Shown: positions 54,202-62,878 of the stretch, in pieces
How the letters are laid out: each line of letters starts with the position of its first letter
Numbering within the stretch: the stretch's first letter is position 1
From: Bog-473 sp036268485
Lineage (GTDB): Bacteria; Actinomycetota; Acidimicrobiia; Acidimicrobiales; RAAP-2
Direction: 5' to 3'
Length of the DNA stretch: 64,000 bases
Assembly (NCBI GenBank): GCA_036268485.1
Contig: DATAUC010000027.1
Location: 41,192 to 105,191, forward strand
Translations under genes and position numbers: made by a program
Notes under the pieces: generated by a model
Databases searched by the model: none
What the model was told of the DNA's origin: nothing
Seen by the model: the letters and a program-made list of their open reading frames with translations, nothing else

Positions 54202-54248
54202 GGACCTAGTTTCTCCTTCCGCCCCGCTTCAGCGAGGGATGGGTGTTC

Positions 54249-55166
54249 TCAGCCTGGTGGTGGAGGCGCAGTCGATGGGCCACCCGTCGCCATGGTGCCT
54301 TCCATCCGGGCCAAACGGGCGTCAATGTCCCTGAGGCGGTCCCCCAGGTCCTCGTGGGCCGCCTGGAGCTGAGCCTTGTTGGCGTCGGTGTGTTCCTGCA
54401 CAAAGAAGGACGCCACGGTGGCGGTCAACACTCCGATGAGACCGATTCCGACCATCATCAAAACGACGGCGACAATACGACCACCGCCACTGACAGGGAA
54501 TCGGTCGCCGTACCCAACGGTGGTGACCGTGACAACGGCCCACCACAGGGCGTCGCCATAATTGTGGATGTTCGAACCGGCCGCGTGATTCTCGAAGAGC
54601 ACCACCAGCCAGGCCCCCAGGAAGAGCAGTCCGACCGCCGCCAGCAGCACACGGAACAGGCTGCGGTGGCGCAGGATGGCAATGAACCGCTCCACACCCT
54701 CGGCCCACAACACGTCGACTCGTTCGACGCCGGGCAGCCGCCACACCTGGAAAAGGGGCACAATCACCATGGCCGGTTCGATCCGCCTGCCGGCGAAGTA
54801 GCTGCTGCGGTTGGGGGCCACGAGATAGCGCACCAGGCACTCGACCACCACCACCAACCAGATCGCGAAGAGGGTCGCCACCAATGCGTCGGGCGCCAAT
54901 CCGTGCGCATTGGTCGTGAGGACGACAATGCCAACCACGGCCCAGGCGATGCCGACAAAGGCCATGGGGAAACGAAGCACGCGTTCGATGCGCTCCAACC
55001 GGTCACGACGAGGGTCAGCCGGACCTTGGCGGTCGGCGAGCTGCCCGGCGTGCCGTTCACGCTTCGCCAGCTCGCGCTCGAGGCGGCTGCGCTCCTGTTG
55101 CTCCAGACGATGGATGCGGGTCAGGGCGGCCGACTCTTGAGGTGCCTTCGGCGGTGCGGGGTCCAC
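54249..55166 (-). CDS. voltage-gated-like K+ channel
   Basis: The 305-residue protein has a charged N-terminal helix (RLEQQERSRLERELAKRERH), a set of TM helices from residue 68 on, and a pore with the K+ filter TVGYGD (216-221) followed by the last TM helix (IVAVVLMMVGIGLIGVLTATVASFF). A C-terminal coiled coil follows. A fourth helix with spaced Arg residues (ILRHRSLFRVLLAAVG) is S4-like. The start is GTG 55166. Confidence 0.9.
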   Translation of the reverse strand: MDPAPPKAPQESAALTRIHRLEQQERSRLERELAKRERHAGQLADRQGPADPRRDRLERIERVLRFPMAFVGIAWAVVGIVVLTTNAHGLAPDALVATLFAIWLVVVVECLVRYLVAPNRSSYFAGRRIEPAMVIVPLFQVWRLPGVERVDVLWAEGVERFIAILRHRSLFRVLLAAVGLLFLGAWLVVLFENHAAGSNIHNYGDALWWAVVTVTTVGYGDRFPVSGGGRIVAVVLMMVGIGLIGVLTATVASFFVQEHTDANKAQLQAAHEDLGDRLRDIDARLARMEGTMATGGPSTAPPPPG

Positions 55167-55207
55167 GACAGGAGGAAACTACCGCCTCCCTCCATCGAAT
55201 TCGGGGA

Positions 55208-57049
55208 CTATGGGGCGACGACGGGCACGGTGAGCACCTGGCTGGAGCTGCCCGTGGTGATGATCACGGGCGTGGGTAGATTGCCACCGCGGTAATTGAT
55301 GTCCCCGCCGGCCACTTCGATCTCCAGCCGGTGGCCGACGCCAAACTGATGCACGATGGCCGGCAGGGTGATCGTCACCGGTTGGTTCACGTTCGGGATG
55401 CGGGCCGGAGCCACCAGCCCGTGAATCAGGGTGGCGGTGCCGTTGGGCGCCACGTCGTAGAGCTTGGCGAACACCGTCAACTGTCCGGCCGGACCAGAGA
55501 GTTGACTCACTGCGGCAGACGGCGCCTGTACCGTGATCGTAAGTCGAGGAGGACCAACCACTTCGAGAGGGGCCAACAACGGTGCACTCTCCCAAGTGGC
55601 CGCCGTCCCAGGCAGGTTGGTCTCGGGTAGCCCCGCCAGTGTCGGCACGGCGCCGCCGATCGCATCTGGTGGGGCCACACTGGTGGGCAGGCCGGCTCCG
55701 GGCGTGACAAGGGCCTGTGTGCTGTGCGTCACCTGGTCGGCTGCGGCCGCCAGTTGGCCGCCACCCGAGAGGTAGAAGCTCCGCTCGGTGCCCGTCGGAA
55801 AGGACGGAGCTGAAGCGTAGGCCGGTGAGGCATTCCCCTTGTAGGAGATCCAATCCCGAAAATAGGCGAAGCCCGGTCCGGTGGGTACCGACAATCCCTT
55901 CAGGTAGTGGTCGAACCACAGGACGATACGCAGGGTCTCGTACTGGGTCGTCGGGTCTGGATTGCCGAGGTCGATCTCGCCCGGTGCAGGCGTGGAATCG
56001 GAGTGACCCCACGATTGCCAGATCATGTCGACCGGCGTGCCCTGCGTCTGGAGCGCTTGATAGTTGGCGATGGCCTCGTTGAGGTTGAACAGGGTGTCGT
56101 TCTCCCCCTGGAGGAGCAAGGTCGGGATGTGCACGCTCGACGTGTAGGTGGTCACCGAGGCGTGCTCCAGATTGGCCACCATGGCGGGATAGGGGTAGCC
56201 AAGCGCGCCACCGAAAAGTAACGACGGACAGACCCAGGTGGCGAAGTTGGGACACCCGACCAGTCGGGCCGGATCCACCTTGGCCGAGGCCAGCCCATCG
56301 AGCACGCCGTCGGCACTGAAGAGGAGCGCCCACGAGCTCTTCACCACACCCGGCGTGTAGTCGGCTTCGGATGGGCTGGCACTGGCATCGTTGGGAGCCA
56401 GGGAATAGGCCAGGTTGTTCCAGGTGATGAAGGGCACGATGGTGTCGATGCGTGGATCGACGGAGGCAGCGGCAAACTGGATCTCTCCGCCGTAGGAGCC
56501 ACCGATCATGCCGACCCGGGGATCGAACTGGTCCGCATGGCCCAGGTGGTCGACGGCGTCATGGATCACGTCGTTCAGACCGCCGATGGCGGTCTTGTGG
56601 GCGGCATCGGCAAAGGCAATGCCGTTCTCTCCGCCCAGGAAGCTGACCAGTTGGCTGGCCGCCTCGCCGTCATAGAGCGGATCATCCAGAGTGATCGGGC
56701 AGCCCGAATTGCCGAAGCCCAGGCCTGAGTAGGTCAACACCACGTAGCCCTCGGAGGCGAACTCCTTGGCCAGGCCGATCTGGTCGCTATAGGAGCCTCC
56801 AAAGCCGTTCGTGGTCAAGAGCGAGGGCACCCGATGGGCCGCGCTGGCTCCGGCGGGGGTGAAGACGTCGCCCAACACGTCACAGGTTTCGGTCTGTCCC
56901 GGTCCGATGTGGACGGCAAAGTGCAAGATCTGCGAGGTGGTTCCCACTGTCGGCGTCGCCGCACCGGCCGGACCAGAAAGAATCCCGTTTGAGCAGACCG
57001 CGGCCAGGGTCAGGAGGGCCAGGGCCAACGAACGCAGTTGCCGAGTCAC
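55208..57049 (-). CDS. secreted CocE/NonD-type hydrolase (X-Pro dipeptidyl-peptidase-like)
   Basis: The 613-residue protein has a signal peptide (LALALLTLAAVCSNGILSGPAGAA), an alpha/beta-hydrolase domain with nucleophile Ser185 in GGSYGGE, acid in QGENDTLF and His in SWGHSDS, and a C-terminal jelly-roll domain (APARIPNVNQPVTITLPA, HRLEIEVAGGD). This is the order of CocE and Xaa-Pro dipeptidyl peptidases. It acts outside the cell on an ester or proline peptide; the substrate is not certain. The GTG start follows TAGGTT by 6 nt. Confidence 0.88.
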   Translation of the reverse strand: MTRQLRSLALALLTLAAVCSNGILSGPAGAATPTVGTTSQILHFAVHIGPGQTETCDVLGDVFTPAGASAAHRVPSLLTTNGFGGSYSDQIGLAKEFASEGYVVLTYSGLGFGNSGCPITLDDPLYDGEAASQLVSFLGGENGIAFADAAHKTAIGGLNDVIHDAVDHLGHADQFDPRVGMIGGSYGGEIQFAAASVDPRIDTIVPFITWNNLAYSLAPNDASASPSEADYTPGVVKSSWALLFSADGVLDGLASAKVDPARLVGCPNFATWVCPSLLFGGALGYPYPAMVANLEHASVTTYTSSVHIPTLLLQGENDTLFNLNEAIANYQALQTQGTPVDMIWQSWGHSDSTPAPGEIDLGNPDPTTQYETLRIVLWFDHYLKGLSVPTGPGFAYFRDWISYKGNASPAYASAPSFPTGTERSFYLSGGGQLAAAADQVTHSTQALVTPGAGLPTSVAPPDAIGGAVPTLAGLPETNLPGTAATWESAPLLAPLEVVGPPRLTITVQAPSAAVSQLSGPAGQLTVFAKLYDVAPNGTATLIHGLVAPARIPNVNQPVTITLPAIVHQFGVGHRLEIEVAGGDINYRGGNLPTPVIITTGSSSQVLTVPVVAP

Positions 57050-57055
57050 CGCCGA

Positions 57056-57061
57056 AACCTA
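57056..57061 (-). promoter_or_regulatory. TAGGTT -10-like element for the CocE-type gene
   Basis: On the minus strand TAGGTT is followed by 6 nt and GTG 57049 with no Shine-Dalgarno: another leaderless start candidate. Confidence 0.4.
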
Positions 57062-57112
57062 TCGGCGAAACAGGCGTGCGACCATTGGTTACATCTGCGC
57101 GAGCATGCACGG

Positions 57113-57268
57113 ATGGCATCCACCGAAGAAATCCTGGCCGCGCTCGATGCTCGGCTGCTGTCAGCCATCGGCGGCAACGCCACCCCGGAGGGCGTGGCCA
57201 AGTTGGCCGAAGCCCGGGCCTGGATCACCAACCCGGACCAGGCGCACGGCAGCACCCTCTCCACCTAA
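57113..57268 (+). CDS. small unknown protein (51 residues)
   Basis: The frame gives MASTEEILAALDARLLSAIG, then a helical NATPEGVAKLAEARAWITNP segment and a polar end. The two amphipathic helices look like a real small protein, and it precedes the dehalogenase-like gene by 17 nt on the same strand. No family is recognised and no strong ribosome site is seen, so this remains tentative. Confidence 0.45.
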   Translation: MASTEEILAALDARLLSAIGGNATPEGVAKLAEARAWITNPDQAHGSTLST

Positions 57269-57285
57269 CCCCGGGGCAAGGCAGG

Positions 57286-58251
57286 ATGGGGAGCATGGAG
57301 GTCCTGCGTACCCCGAGGTCTCGCTTCGACGACCTGGCAGACTTCCCATTCGATCCGGCCTTCATCACCCTCCGGGACGAACTGCAGATGCATTACGTCG
57401 AGGCCGGGCCGGTCGACGGTGAACCCGTCGTTCTTTTGCACGGCCAACCGACCTGGTCCTATCTGTATCGACACGTCATGCCCGTCCTGGCCGAGCACGG
57501 TTTCCGTGCTTTGGCCCCGGACCTCATCGGATACGGGCAGTCGGACAAACCAGCGAGTCGAAGCGCCTACTCGGTGCGCAATCACATCGGCTGGTTGCAC
57601 GAGTTCTTCGAACAGCTGGATCTCGAGGGAGTGACGATGGTCGTCCAGGATTGGGGTGGACCCGTCGGATTGGCCGTCCTCGCTCGCGATCCCGATCGAA
57701 TGGCTCGGGTGGTGGCCACTAATACGGTGCTCCACACGGCTGACCGCTCGCTTGAAGGGGCCCTGACCTGGGCCTGCCATTCGGACTCAACCGGCCACGT
57801 CGTGGTCGAATCCGCCCTGCTGGACTACCAGCGGTTGACCCAGGAACTTCCCGAATTCCACCCCAGCCTCTTCGTGCAGGGCGCCACCGTGTCCGAGGTG
57901 GGCGACGAAGCGTTGGCGGCTTACGATGCCCCGTTCCCCGACGAGACCTACTGTGCCGGGCCCCGGCAGCTCCCGCTACTCATGGGCCTCTCCCCCGGCA
58001 GTTCCTGCGCCCGCCAGAACCAGAAGACGCTGGCCGCACTGGCAGGGTTCGACCGGCCATTTCTGACCGCCTTCTCGGACAGCGATCCGTCCACCGCCGG
58101 TTGGGAGCGTATCTTCCAGGAGCGGATCCCCGGCACGGCGGGGCAGGCGCATACGACCATCGCCGGGGCAGGTCACTTCGTCCAAGAAGATCAGGGGACA
58201 GAACTCGGTCGGATCGTCGTGCAGTTCGCCCGCGACAACCCGATTCCCTGA
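57286..58251 (+). CDS. haloalkane-dehalogenase-like alpha/beta hydrolase
   Basis: The 321-residue protein closely follows haloalkane dehalogenases of the DhlA/DhmA type: LLHGQPTWSYLYRHVMPVL (oxyanion region), nucleophile Asp122 in VVQDWGGPVGL with the halide-binding Trp123, a cap domain, an acid in SDSDPST and the His in GAGHFVQED. Such enzymes split carbon-halogen bonds by an Asp ester intermediate. ATG 57286 is used; ATG 57295 with GGGGAG just upstream is equally possible. Activity is inferred from motifs only. Confidence 0.87.
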   Translation: MGSMEVLRTPRSRFDDLADFPFDPAFITLRDELQMHYVEAGPVDGEPVVLLHGQPTWSYLYRHVMPVLAEHGFRALAPDLIGYGQSDKPASRSAYSVRNHIGWLHEFFEQLDLEGVTMVVQDWGGPVGLAVLARDPDRMARVVATNTVLHTADRSLEGALTWACHSDSTGHVVVESALLDYQRLTQELPEFHPSLFVQGATVSEVGDEALAAYDAPFPDETYCAGPRQLPLLMGLSPGSSCARQNQKTLAALAGFDRPFLTAFSDSDPSTAGWERIFQERIPGTAGQAHTTIAGAGHFVQEDQGTELGRIVVQFARDNPIP

Positions 58252-58259
58252 AGAGGGCT

Positions 58260-59027
58260 TTACCCAGCGGGCGCTGGATCTCCTGCCGCCGCCGGCGCAG
58301 CCGGCAGCGCTTCGGCGGCCGGTGGCGTGCCCGTCCCGATCTCCGCCTTCAATGCGGCCAGCTCTTGATCGACCGAGGCATCCTGTCCAACCTTGTCCAG
58401 CTCCTTCTGGATGTCGTCCCCCCCGCCACCCACGTCCTCGAGGACACCGGATTCGAGGAGTTCGTCGAGTGCTCCTGAGCGGGCTTGCATGGTGGCGATC
58501 TTGTCCTGCGCCCGCTGCAGCGCGGCTCCGGAATCATTGAACGACTTCGAGATGCCGGCCGTGCTCTCATCGACCGAGGTGATGGCCTTGGCCGCCGTGT
58601 ACTGCGCCTTCAGGGTCTCCTTCTGAGTCCGGAAGTCGTTGACCCGCTTCTGCAACACCGACAGGGTCTTGGTGAGCTTGTCCTCTTCGTCAATCAATTG
58701 CAGGCGCTGAGGCTCCATCGAGTCGATCTGTTGCTGGGCTGCCGCCTTGCGGGATAGTGCCTCCTTGGCCAGATCCTCCCGACCCTGGCCCAGGGCGGCC
58801 TTGGCCTGATCCTGCAGGTGGTCGATCGTGTGCTGGAATTGCTGCTCCTGCAACTCGATGCTCTTGCGGGATCCGGCGATGTCAACCAGCGCCCGGCGGA
58901 CCTGGGTGATCTGCTCGAGCATCTTCTGGTACGACAAGTCGAGCATCTCGTCCGGCTTCTCGGCCGCGTCAAGCGCCTTGTTGGCCTTGGCCTGCGCTAT
59001 GTCGTGTGCACGCTGGAAGATGCCCAT
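58260..59027 (-). CDS. PspA/IM30 (ESCRT-III-like) family protein
   Basis: The 255-residue protein is a long coiled coil with the family N-terminus (MGIFQRAHDIAQAKANKALDA), which binds membranes, and DPxxMLxxxYxxMLEQI-like spacing in EKPDEMLDLSYQKMLEQI. An Ala/Pro tail of about 40 residues is added at the end. PspA/IM30 proteins form membrane-stabilising rods and rings under envelope stress. No psp partner genes are next to it. Confidence 0.9.
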   Translation of the reverse strand: MGIFQRAHDIAQAKANKALDAAEKPDEMLDLSYQKMLEQITQVRRALVDIAGSRKSIELQEQQFQHTIDHLQDQAKAALGQGREDLAKEALSRKAAAQQQIDSMEPQRLQLIDEEDKLTKTLSVLQKRVNDFRTQKETLKAQYTAAKAITSVDESTAGISKSFNDSGAALQRAQDKIATMQARSGALDELLESGVLEDVGGGGDDIQKELDKVGQDASVDQELAALKAEIGTGTPPAAEALPAAPAAAGDPAPAG

Positions 59028-59079
59028 ATGTCCCTCCTGAAGCTTGGCGAACTCCTGTCAGGTTAGAGCGCCCAACGCT

Positions 59080-59637
59080 TCAGTGGGACGACGACTCGCC
59101 CCGGCTGTCCTGGAGGAGATTTTCGATGATCGGGTGCTTGGCGGAGGTGTAGGCGGTGCGGTCTTGAGAGTACGCCTCGGCCAGATGGTGTTTCTCGCGC
59201 TGGTACTCGGCCCGCGCTTGAGGATCAGCCAGCAGCAGATCGTGAAAGCGGATGTAGTGATCCCACTCCGCGCTGGCATCCCGCACGACGTGGAGGTGGA
59301 CCGTGCGAAACGGGCCGTGGCCGCGCACGAAGAGCAGGCCACCTTCCGAGCCCATGTCGCCTTCATAGGCATAGTCGCCCCCCTGAGACAGACGACCGAC
59401 GATATTTTCGACCGTAGGGCCGACCACAACGGCAGCAACCAGATCCAGGATGGGCTTGGCGTCCAGATCAGGAACGGCGGTGCTGCCGATGTGCCGAATG
59501 TCGGCGCAAAAGGAGCCCAGAAGCCGGCGGGCATTGGCGCATTCGAGCTCGCCCAATTCGATCCACCGTGGATTGTGCGGGCGCAGGGCGACGACGGACT
59601 TGTCCAAGCCCAGGTCATCTCCCACCTTCGACACGCT
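59080..59637 (-). CDS. GrpB/UPF0157 family protein (nucleotidyltransferase-like fold)
   Basis: The 185-residue protein has the GrpB pattern HNPRWIELGELE, HIGSTAVPDLDAKPILDLVA (family HIGSTAVPGLxAKPIID) and REKHHLAEAYSQDR. Members resemble nucleotidyltransferases; the biological role is unsettled. GTG 59637 with GAGAGGGG upstream is chosen over the longer frame to 59658. Confidence 0.88.
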   Translation of the reverse strand, partial: SVSKVGDDLGLDKSVVALRPHNPRWIELGELECANARRLLGSFCADIRHIGSTAVPDLDAKPILDLVAAVVVGPTVENIVGRLSQGGDYAYEGDMGSEGGLLFVRGHGPFRTVHLHVVRDASAEWDHYIRFHDLLLADPQARAEYQREKHHLAEAYSQDRTAYTSAKHPIIENLLQDSRGESSSH

Positions 59638-59717
59638 ATCCCCTCTCGGCGAAGGCAAAGCGTACCGAAGCGAAGCCCGGGTTGCCTGGAGTCTCCGGGC
59701 TTATCCCCGGGGTGAAA

Positions 59718-60510
59718 TCACCAGCCTGTCGCCGCCACGATGGGAGCCACCAACGGCGTTCCGGCCAATGTGCCCAGGTCAGGGGCATCACCGAAGGGGA
59801 AGACGGTTCCGTTCGCCGCCATCACCCAGTACCCGCCGCCGTCGGACGTCGTCACGATGGCGTCGGCCGGATCGAAGCCTCCAGTGGCATTGGGTCGATC
59901 GCCGTGGTTGACGGCATCGCCGAAGGGGCTGACGATGCCGTTGGCTGAAAGCACCCAGTACCCCTTCCCATCGGCCGTCCGGGCCGCCGCAGTGATCGGC
60001 GAAGGCTCCTGACCCGTTGAGCCGTAGTTCGTGGCATCGCCGAAGGCATAGACCCGCCCGGTCGAGGTGTAGAGCCAGTACCCGTTACCCGTGGCGTCGG
60101 GGACAACCGAGACCGCAGAGCCGGCACAGCCTCCAATGCTCGGGCAGGACCCTTCGAATTTGGCATTGCCGAAGGCAAAGACCCCGCCGTCAGAGGCCAC
60201 CATGAAGTACCCCGCGCCGTTGATTGTGGGGACCATGCCGACGATGGGAGCGTTGAGCTTCTTGCCGGGTCCGCTCGACCCGGCCGGAGCCAGCCCCAGC
60301 CCGGGGATGGATCCGTAATAGCCGGCATTGCCGTAGGTGAAGACGCCGCCGTCAGAGGCCACCAGCCAGTAGCCGGCATGTCCAGCCGTGGGCGTTATGC
60401 CCACCACCGGTCGTTGGAGGTGCAGCGTCCCGGCCGAGCCGAAGAAGCGCGCTCCCCCAAAAGTGAAGACCCCGCCGTCAGAACTGACCAGCCAGAAGCC
60501 GTGGGGGGAA
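59718..60510 (-). repeat. six WLVASDGGVFTFG-type repeats ending the sedolisin
   Basis: Repeats of about 40-50 residues start with G(Y/F)W(L/V), have (S/A)SDGGVF(T/A)(F/Y)G(N/G/D)A and then FxGS. The last three are more divergent (STGRVYAFGDA, ANGIVSPFGDA, ANGTVFPFGDA). They look like blades of a beta propeller or a carbohydrate or surface-binding module. Confidence 0.7.
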
Positions 60511-62663
60511 GAGAGTTGCGCCGCACTTGGCTGCGCCGGGAGTGCCACGGCGGCGGTAGCCGGTGATCCGGAGTAGGTGAAGTCCGCCGCCTGCCGGCCG
60601 GCGCCCAAGGGGCCGGTAGCGCTCACCATCACCGTTCCCGAGCCGGGCGGAACCACGACCGTGGCCGACGAGTTTCCAGCCGCTACCACTTGGGCGGCCT
60701 TACCCCCGAAAGAAATGGTGGCCCGTTCGAGCCCCAATCCGGTCACCGTTACTTGCTGACCACTCGTACCCCCACCGACCCCGGTGATCTCCGGGCAGGA
60801 CAAACCGGCGGCGATGGGTGAACCAAGTCCGGTGGCCAGGTCGTAGCCCGAACCCGCCGCCAGTGACCCGTGGTTGGATCCGGTGAGGTCATTGTTGCCG
60901 CTCGTGATGTCGTTGAAAGCAGTGCCGTAGGCACCTCGGCTGGCCAGGCTGTAGAGCTGACCGGCGAAGTTCCCGGTGAGAGTGGCGCAGCCGACGTTCT
61001 TGTCGGCCACCAACCCGGCGATCAGTGGAGCCACGAAGCTGGTGCCTTCGTCCTCGGTCCACCCGCCAAGGGCAAAGACCACCATGCCCACGCCGGCGTT
61101 GGCTGAGATATCTGGCACTTCACGGCACGAGACCCCGCACGGTTGGGCAGCCGACCAGTTGGCGGCGTTGGGCTGACCACCCGCCCGCCCTTCGTAGCGC
61201 GAGAGACCTCCACCACCCGCACCGGCATTTGGTGTGGCGCAGGCGGTCGACTCATTGGCCTGGCAATCGTTCCAGACCGTTTCGGTTCCGTTGCTGTTCC
61301 GAGTGGTGCCGCCCACCGCTGTCACATACGGGTCGGAGGCCGGGTAGTCCACCTCGGGCAGGACCGACCGGTTGTTCCCGTAGCAATCCTCCGCTCCGGT
61401 GTCCCCGGCTGCCGCGATGATGGACTGTCCCTGGGCAGCCGCTTGTTGGAACAAGGTGCTGAATGATGGGATATAGCCGTCTGCTTTGGCCATAGGCTCG
61501 CACTCACCCCAGCTGGTGCTGACCACCTTGGCGACGTCTGTCGACACGATGGTCTTCCAGATGTCGTAGGACGCGGCCGCCGACCCGTTCGGCCCTTCGT
61601 AGGAGATCACCGACGCTCCAGGAGCTTGCGACATCGCCTGCTCAATATCGAGGTCGGCTTCCCCGGTCCCAAGACCTCCGGTCGTGCCTCCGCCATCGAC
61701 CCCAATGGTGGTGACGGGGTTGGTCAAACCAAAGCAGTGCGCATAGGTGGCGACATCGCTGGCGGAGTGAGCGGCCAGCTCGTAGATCCCGATCGTCTGG
61801 CCGCGACCGTTCTGGCCGTTGGCCAATAGCGATCCGATGCCGTAGGTACCGCCGACGGCTGGCAGCGTGTCGAAGCCGCGGGCAGCCAGCGCCTGCGCCG
61901 CCGAACATGCCGTCAAACCGTCAGCATTGGGTGGCAGGGCCCGGGGTGATTCGGTTGACGAAGGAGCTGTGGCGCTGCTCTCCTCGGGCAGAAATTGATC
62001 GAAGGAGTTCAGGCCCAGGACGGACACGATCTGTCCGCCAGCCAGGGTCGACGGAATCTGCGGGATCTGCTGTGCGACGTAGCCGATCTGACCTGATGGA
62101 GCCTTGAGGAGGTCCAATGTGACCCCCAGCGCCGAAGCCACAACGCTGGCCGGGGCCGAGACGTCGACATCGAAGCCGGAGAACGAGGTGGAAGTAAGGC
62201 CCTTGGCGTGCAACCAGGCCTGGACCAAGAATTGGTTCAGGGCGGATGGACCGAACTCCTGGTCGAACTGCCCCGGTTGCAGCCACTGCTGGTACTGCGG
62301 CGACCCGGGTGTGTACAGGTTCTGGAGCAAAGACTGGAGCCCGGATGGATCCGATGGGGCCAGGACCACACTGAAGTTGACGGGCTGACTCGGCGGTACC
62401 GAGCCGAGATCTATTGAACCGAGGGGCGCCGATCCGACGGAAAGTGCGGGCAGACGGATCAATTGTGGGGCCGCGCTCGCCGTGAGGGGCACGGCAACCG
62501 CCACACCGGCACCGATGAACGCCAACCCGGCAATGCAGCGCCAAAGCGCCCTGGATTTGCCGCCTCTGATCCGCTCCGCCTGCAAGGACCCCCCATTCGT
62601 GCTGCTGGAGAGCAAGCCCGACAGGGACTTAGCCGACGCTCTTCCCGTGGAGCGCCAACGCAC
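59718..62663 (-). CDS. secreted sedolisin (S53) peptidase with TIG domain and six C-terminal repeats
   Basis: The 981-residue protein has an N-terminal signal (CIAGLAFIGAGVAVAVPLTASA), a pro-kumamolisin prodomain (about 80-225), and a sedolisin domain with Glu335 and Asp339 (GEADLD), Asp421 (AAAGDTGA) and nucleophile Ser542 (DEGTSFVAP). A calcium loop follows (DITSGNND ... GSGYDLATGLGSP). An IPT/TIG domain (about 625-690) and six repeats of WLVASDGGVFTFG type complete it. It is an acid-active secreted endopeptidase in family terms. The GTG start at 62663 lacks a clear ribosome site; TTG 62582 would place the signal peptide nearer the N-terminus. Confidence 0.9.
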   Translation of the reverse strand: MRWRSTGRASAKSLSGLLSSSTNGGSLQAERIRGGKSRALWRCIAGLAFIGAGVAVAVPLTASAAPQLIRLPALSVGSAPLGSIDLGSVPPSQPVNFSVVLAPSDPSGLQSLLQNLYTPGSPQYQQWLQPGQFDQEFGPSALNQFLVQAWLHAKGLTSTSFSGFDVDVSAPASVVASALGVTLDLLKAPSGQIGYVAQQIPQIPSTLAGGQIVSVLGLNSFDQFLPEESSATAPSSTESPRALPPNADGLTACSAAQALAARGFDTLPAVGGTYGIGSLLANGQNGRGQTIGIYELAAHSASDVATYAHCFGLTNPVTTIGVDGGGTTGGLGTGEADLDIEQAMSQAPGASVISYEGPNGSAAASYDIWKTIVSTDVAKVVSTSWGECEPMAKADGYIPSFSTLFQQAAAQGQSIIAAAGDTGAEDCYGNNRSVLPEVDYPASDPYVTAVGGTTRNSNGTETVWNDCQANESTACATPNAGAGGGGLSRYEGRAGGQPNAANWSAAQPCGVSCREVPDISANAGVGMVVFALGGWTEDEGTSFVAPLIAGLVADKNVGCATLTGNFAGQLYSLASRGAYGTAFNDITSGNNDLTGSNHGSLAAGSGYDLATGLGSPIAAGLSCPEITGVGGGTSGQQVTVTGLGLERATISFGGKAAQVVAAGNSSATVVVPPGSGTVMVSATGPLGAGRQAADFTYSGSPATAAVALPAQPSAAQLSSPHGFWLVSSDGGVFTFGGARFFGSAGTLHLQRPVVGITPTAGHAGYWLVASDGGVFTYGNAGYYGSIPGLGLAPAGSSGPGKKLNAPIVGMVPTINGAGYFMVASDGGVFAFGNAKFEGSCPSIGGCAGSAVSVVPDATGNGYWLYTSTGRVYAFGDATNYGSTGQEPSPITAAARTADGKGYWVLSANGIVSPFGDAVNHGDRPNATGGFDPADAIVTTSDGGGYWVMAANGTVFPFGDAPDLGTLAGTPLVAPIVAATGW

Positions 62664-62716
62664 AAGTCCCTAGGTCTTCCCGCCCCATTCGCCAATCGAT
62701 CGATCTATCTGTGATA

Positions 62717-62730
62717 CCAACGACCGTTGG
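62717..62730. promoter_or_regulatory. inverted repeat CCAACG-AC-CGTTGG
   Basis: A perfect 6-bp inverted repeat with a two-base centre lies in the AT-richer divergent region between the sedolisin and the membrane protein gene. It has the size of an operator. Confidence 0.4.
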
Positions 62731-62760
62731 GCTGGTTTATCACTCTAGAAATCAAAGTTT

Positions 62761-62784
62761 CAATTGCCGGGACCGGCCAAATTG
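62761..62784. promoter_or_regulatory. inverted repeat CAATTGCCGG-GA-CCGGC(CA)AATTG
   Basis: Two arms of 10 bp with a two-base bulge in the right arm, in the same divergent region. It may be an operator or RNA stem. Confidence 0.4.
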
Positions 62785-62865
62785 TCCAATAGGGGTTGGA
62801 AGTATCCCAATCGGATGGCTCGAGCGGGGCGAGGGTGCTGACCCGAAACTGAGGCGTTGCGTTCT

Positions 62866-62871
62866 TATAAT
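62866..62871 (+). promoter_or_regulatory. TATAAT -10 element for the DUF6518-like gene
   Basis: A consensus TATAAT is followed by 7 nt and GTG 62879, which would then be the first base of the transcript. No Shine-Dalgarno precedes the GTG. Confidence 0.55.
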
Positions 62872-62878
62872 TGAAGCC

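Noticed and set aside
62711..62878. In-frame upstream extension of the DUF6518-like gene
   Set aside because: It runs through inverted repeats and the TATAAT element, and its residues (several Cys, Asn, Arg) do not fit a membrane-protein start.
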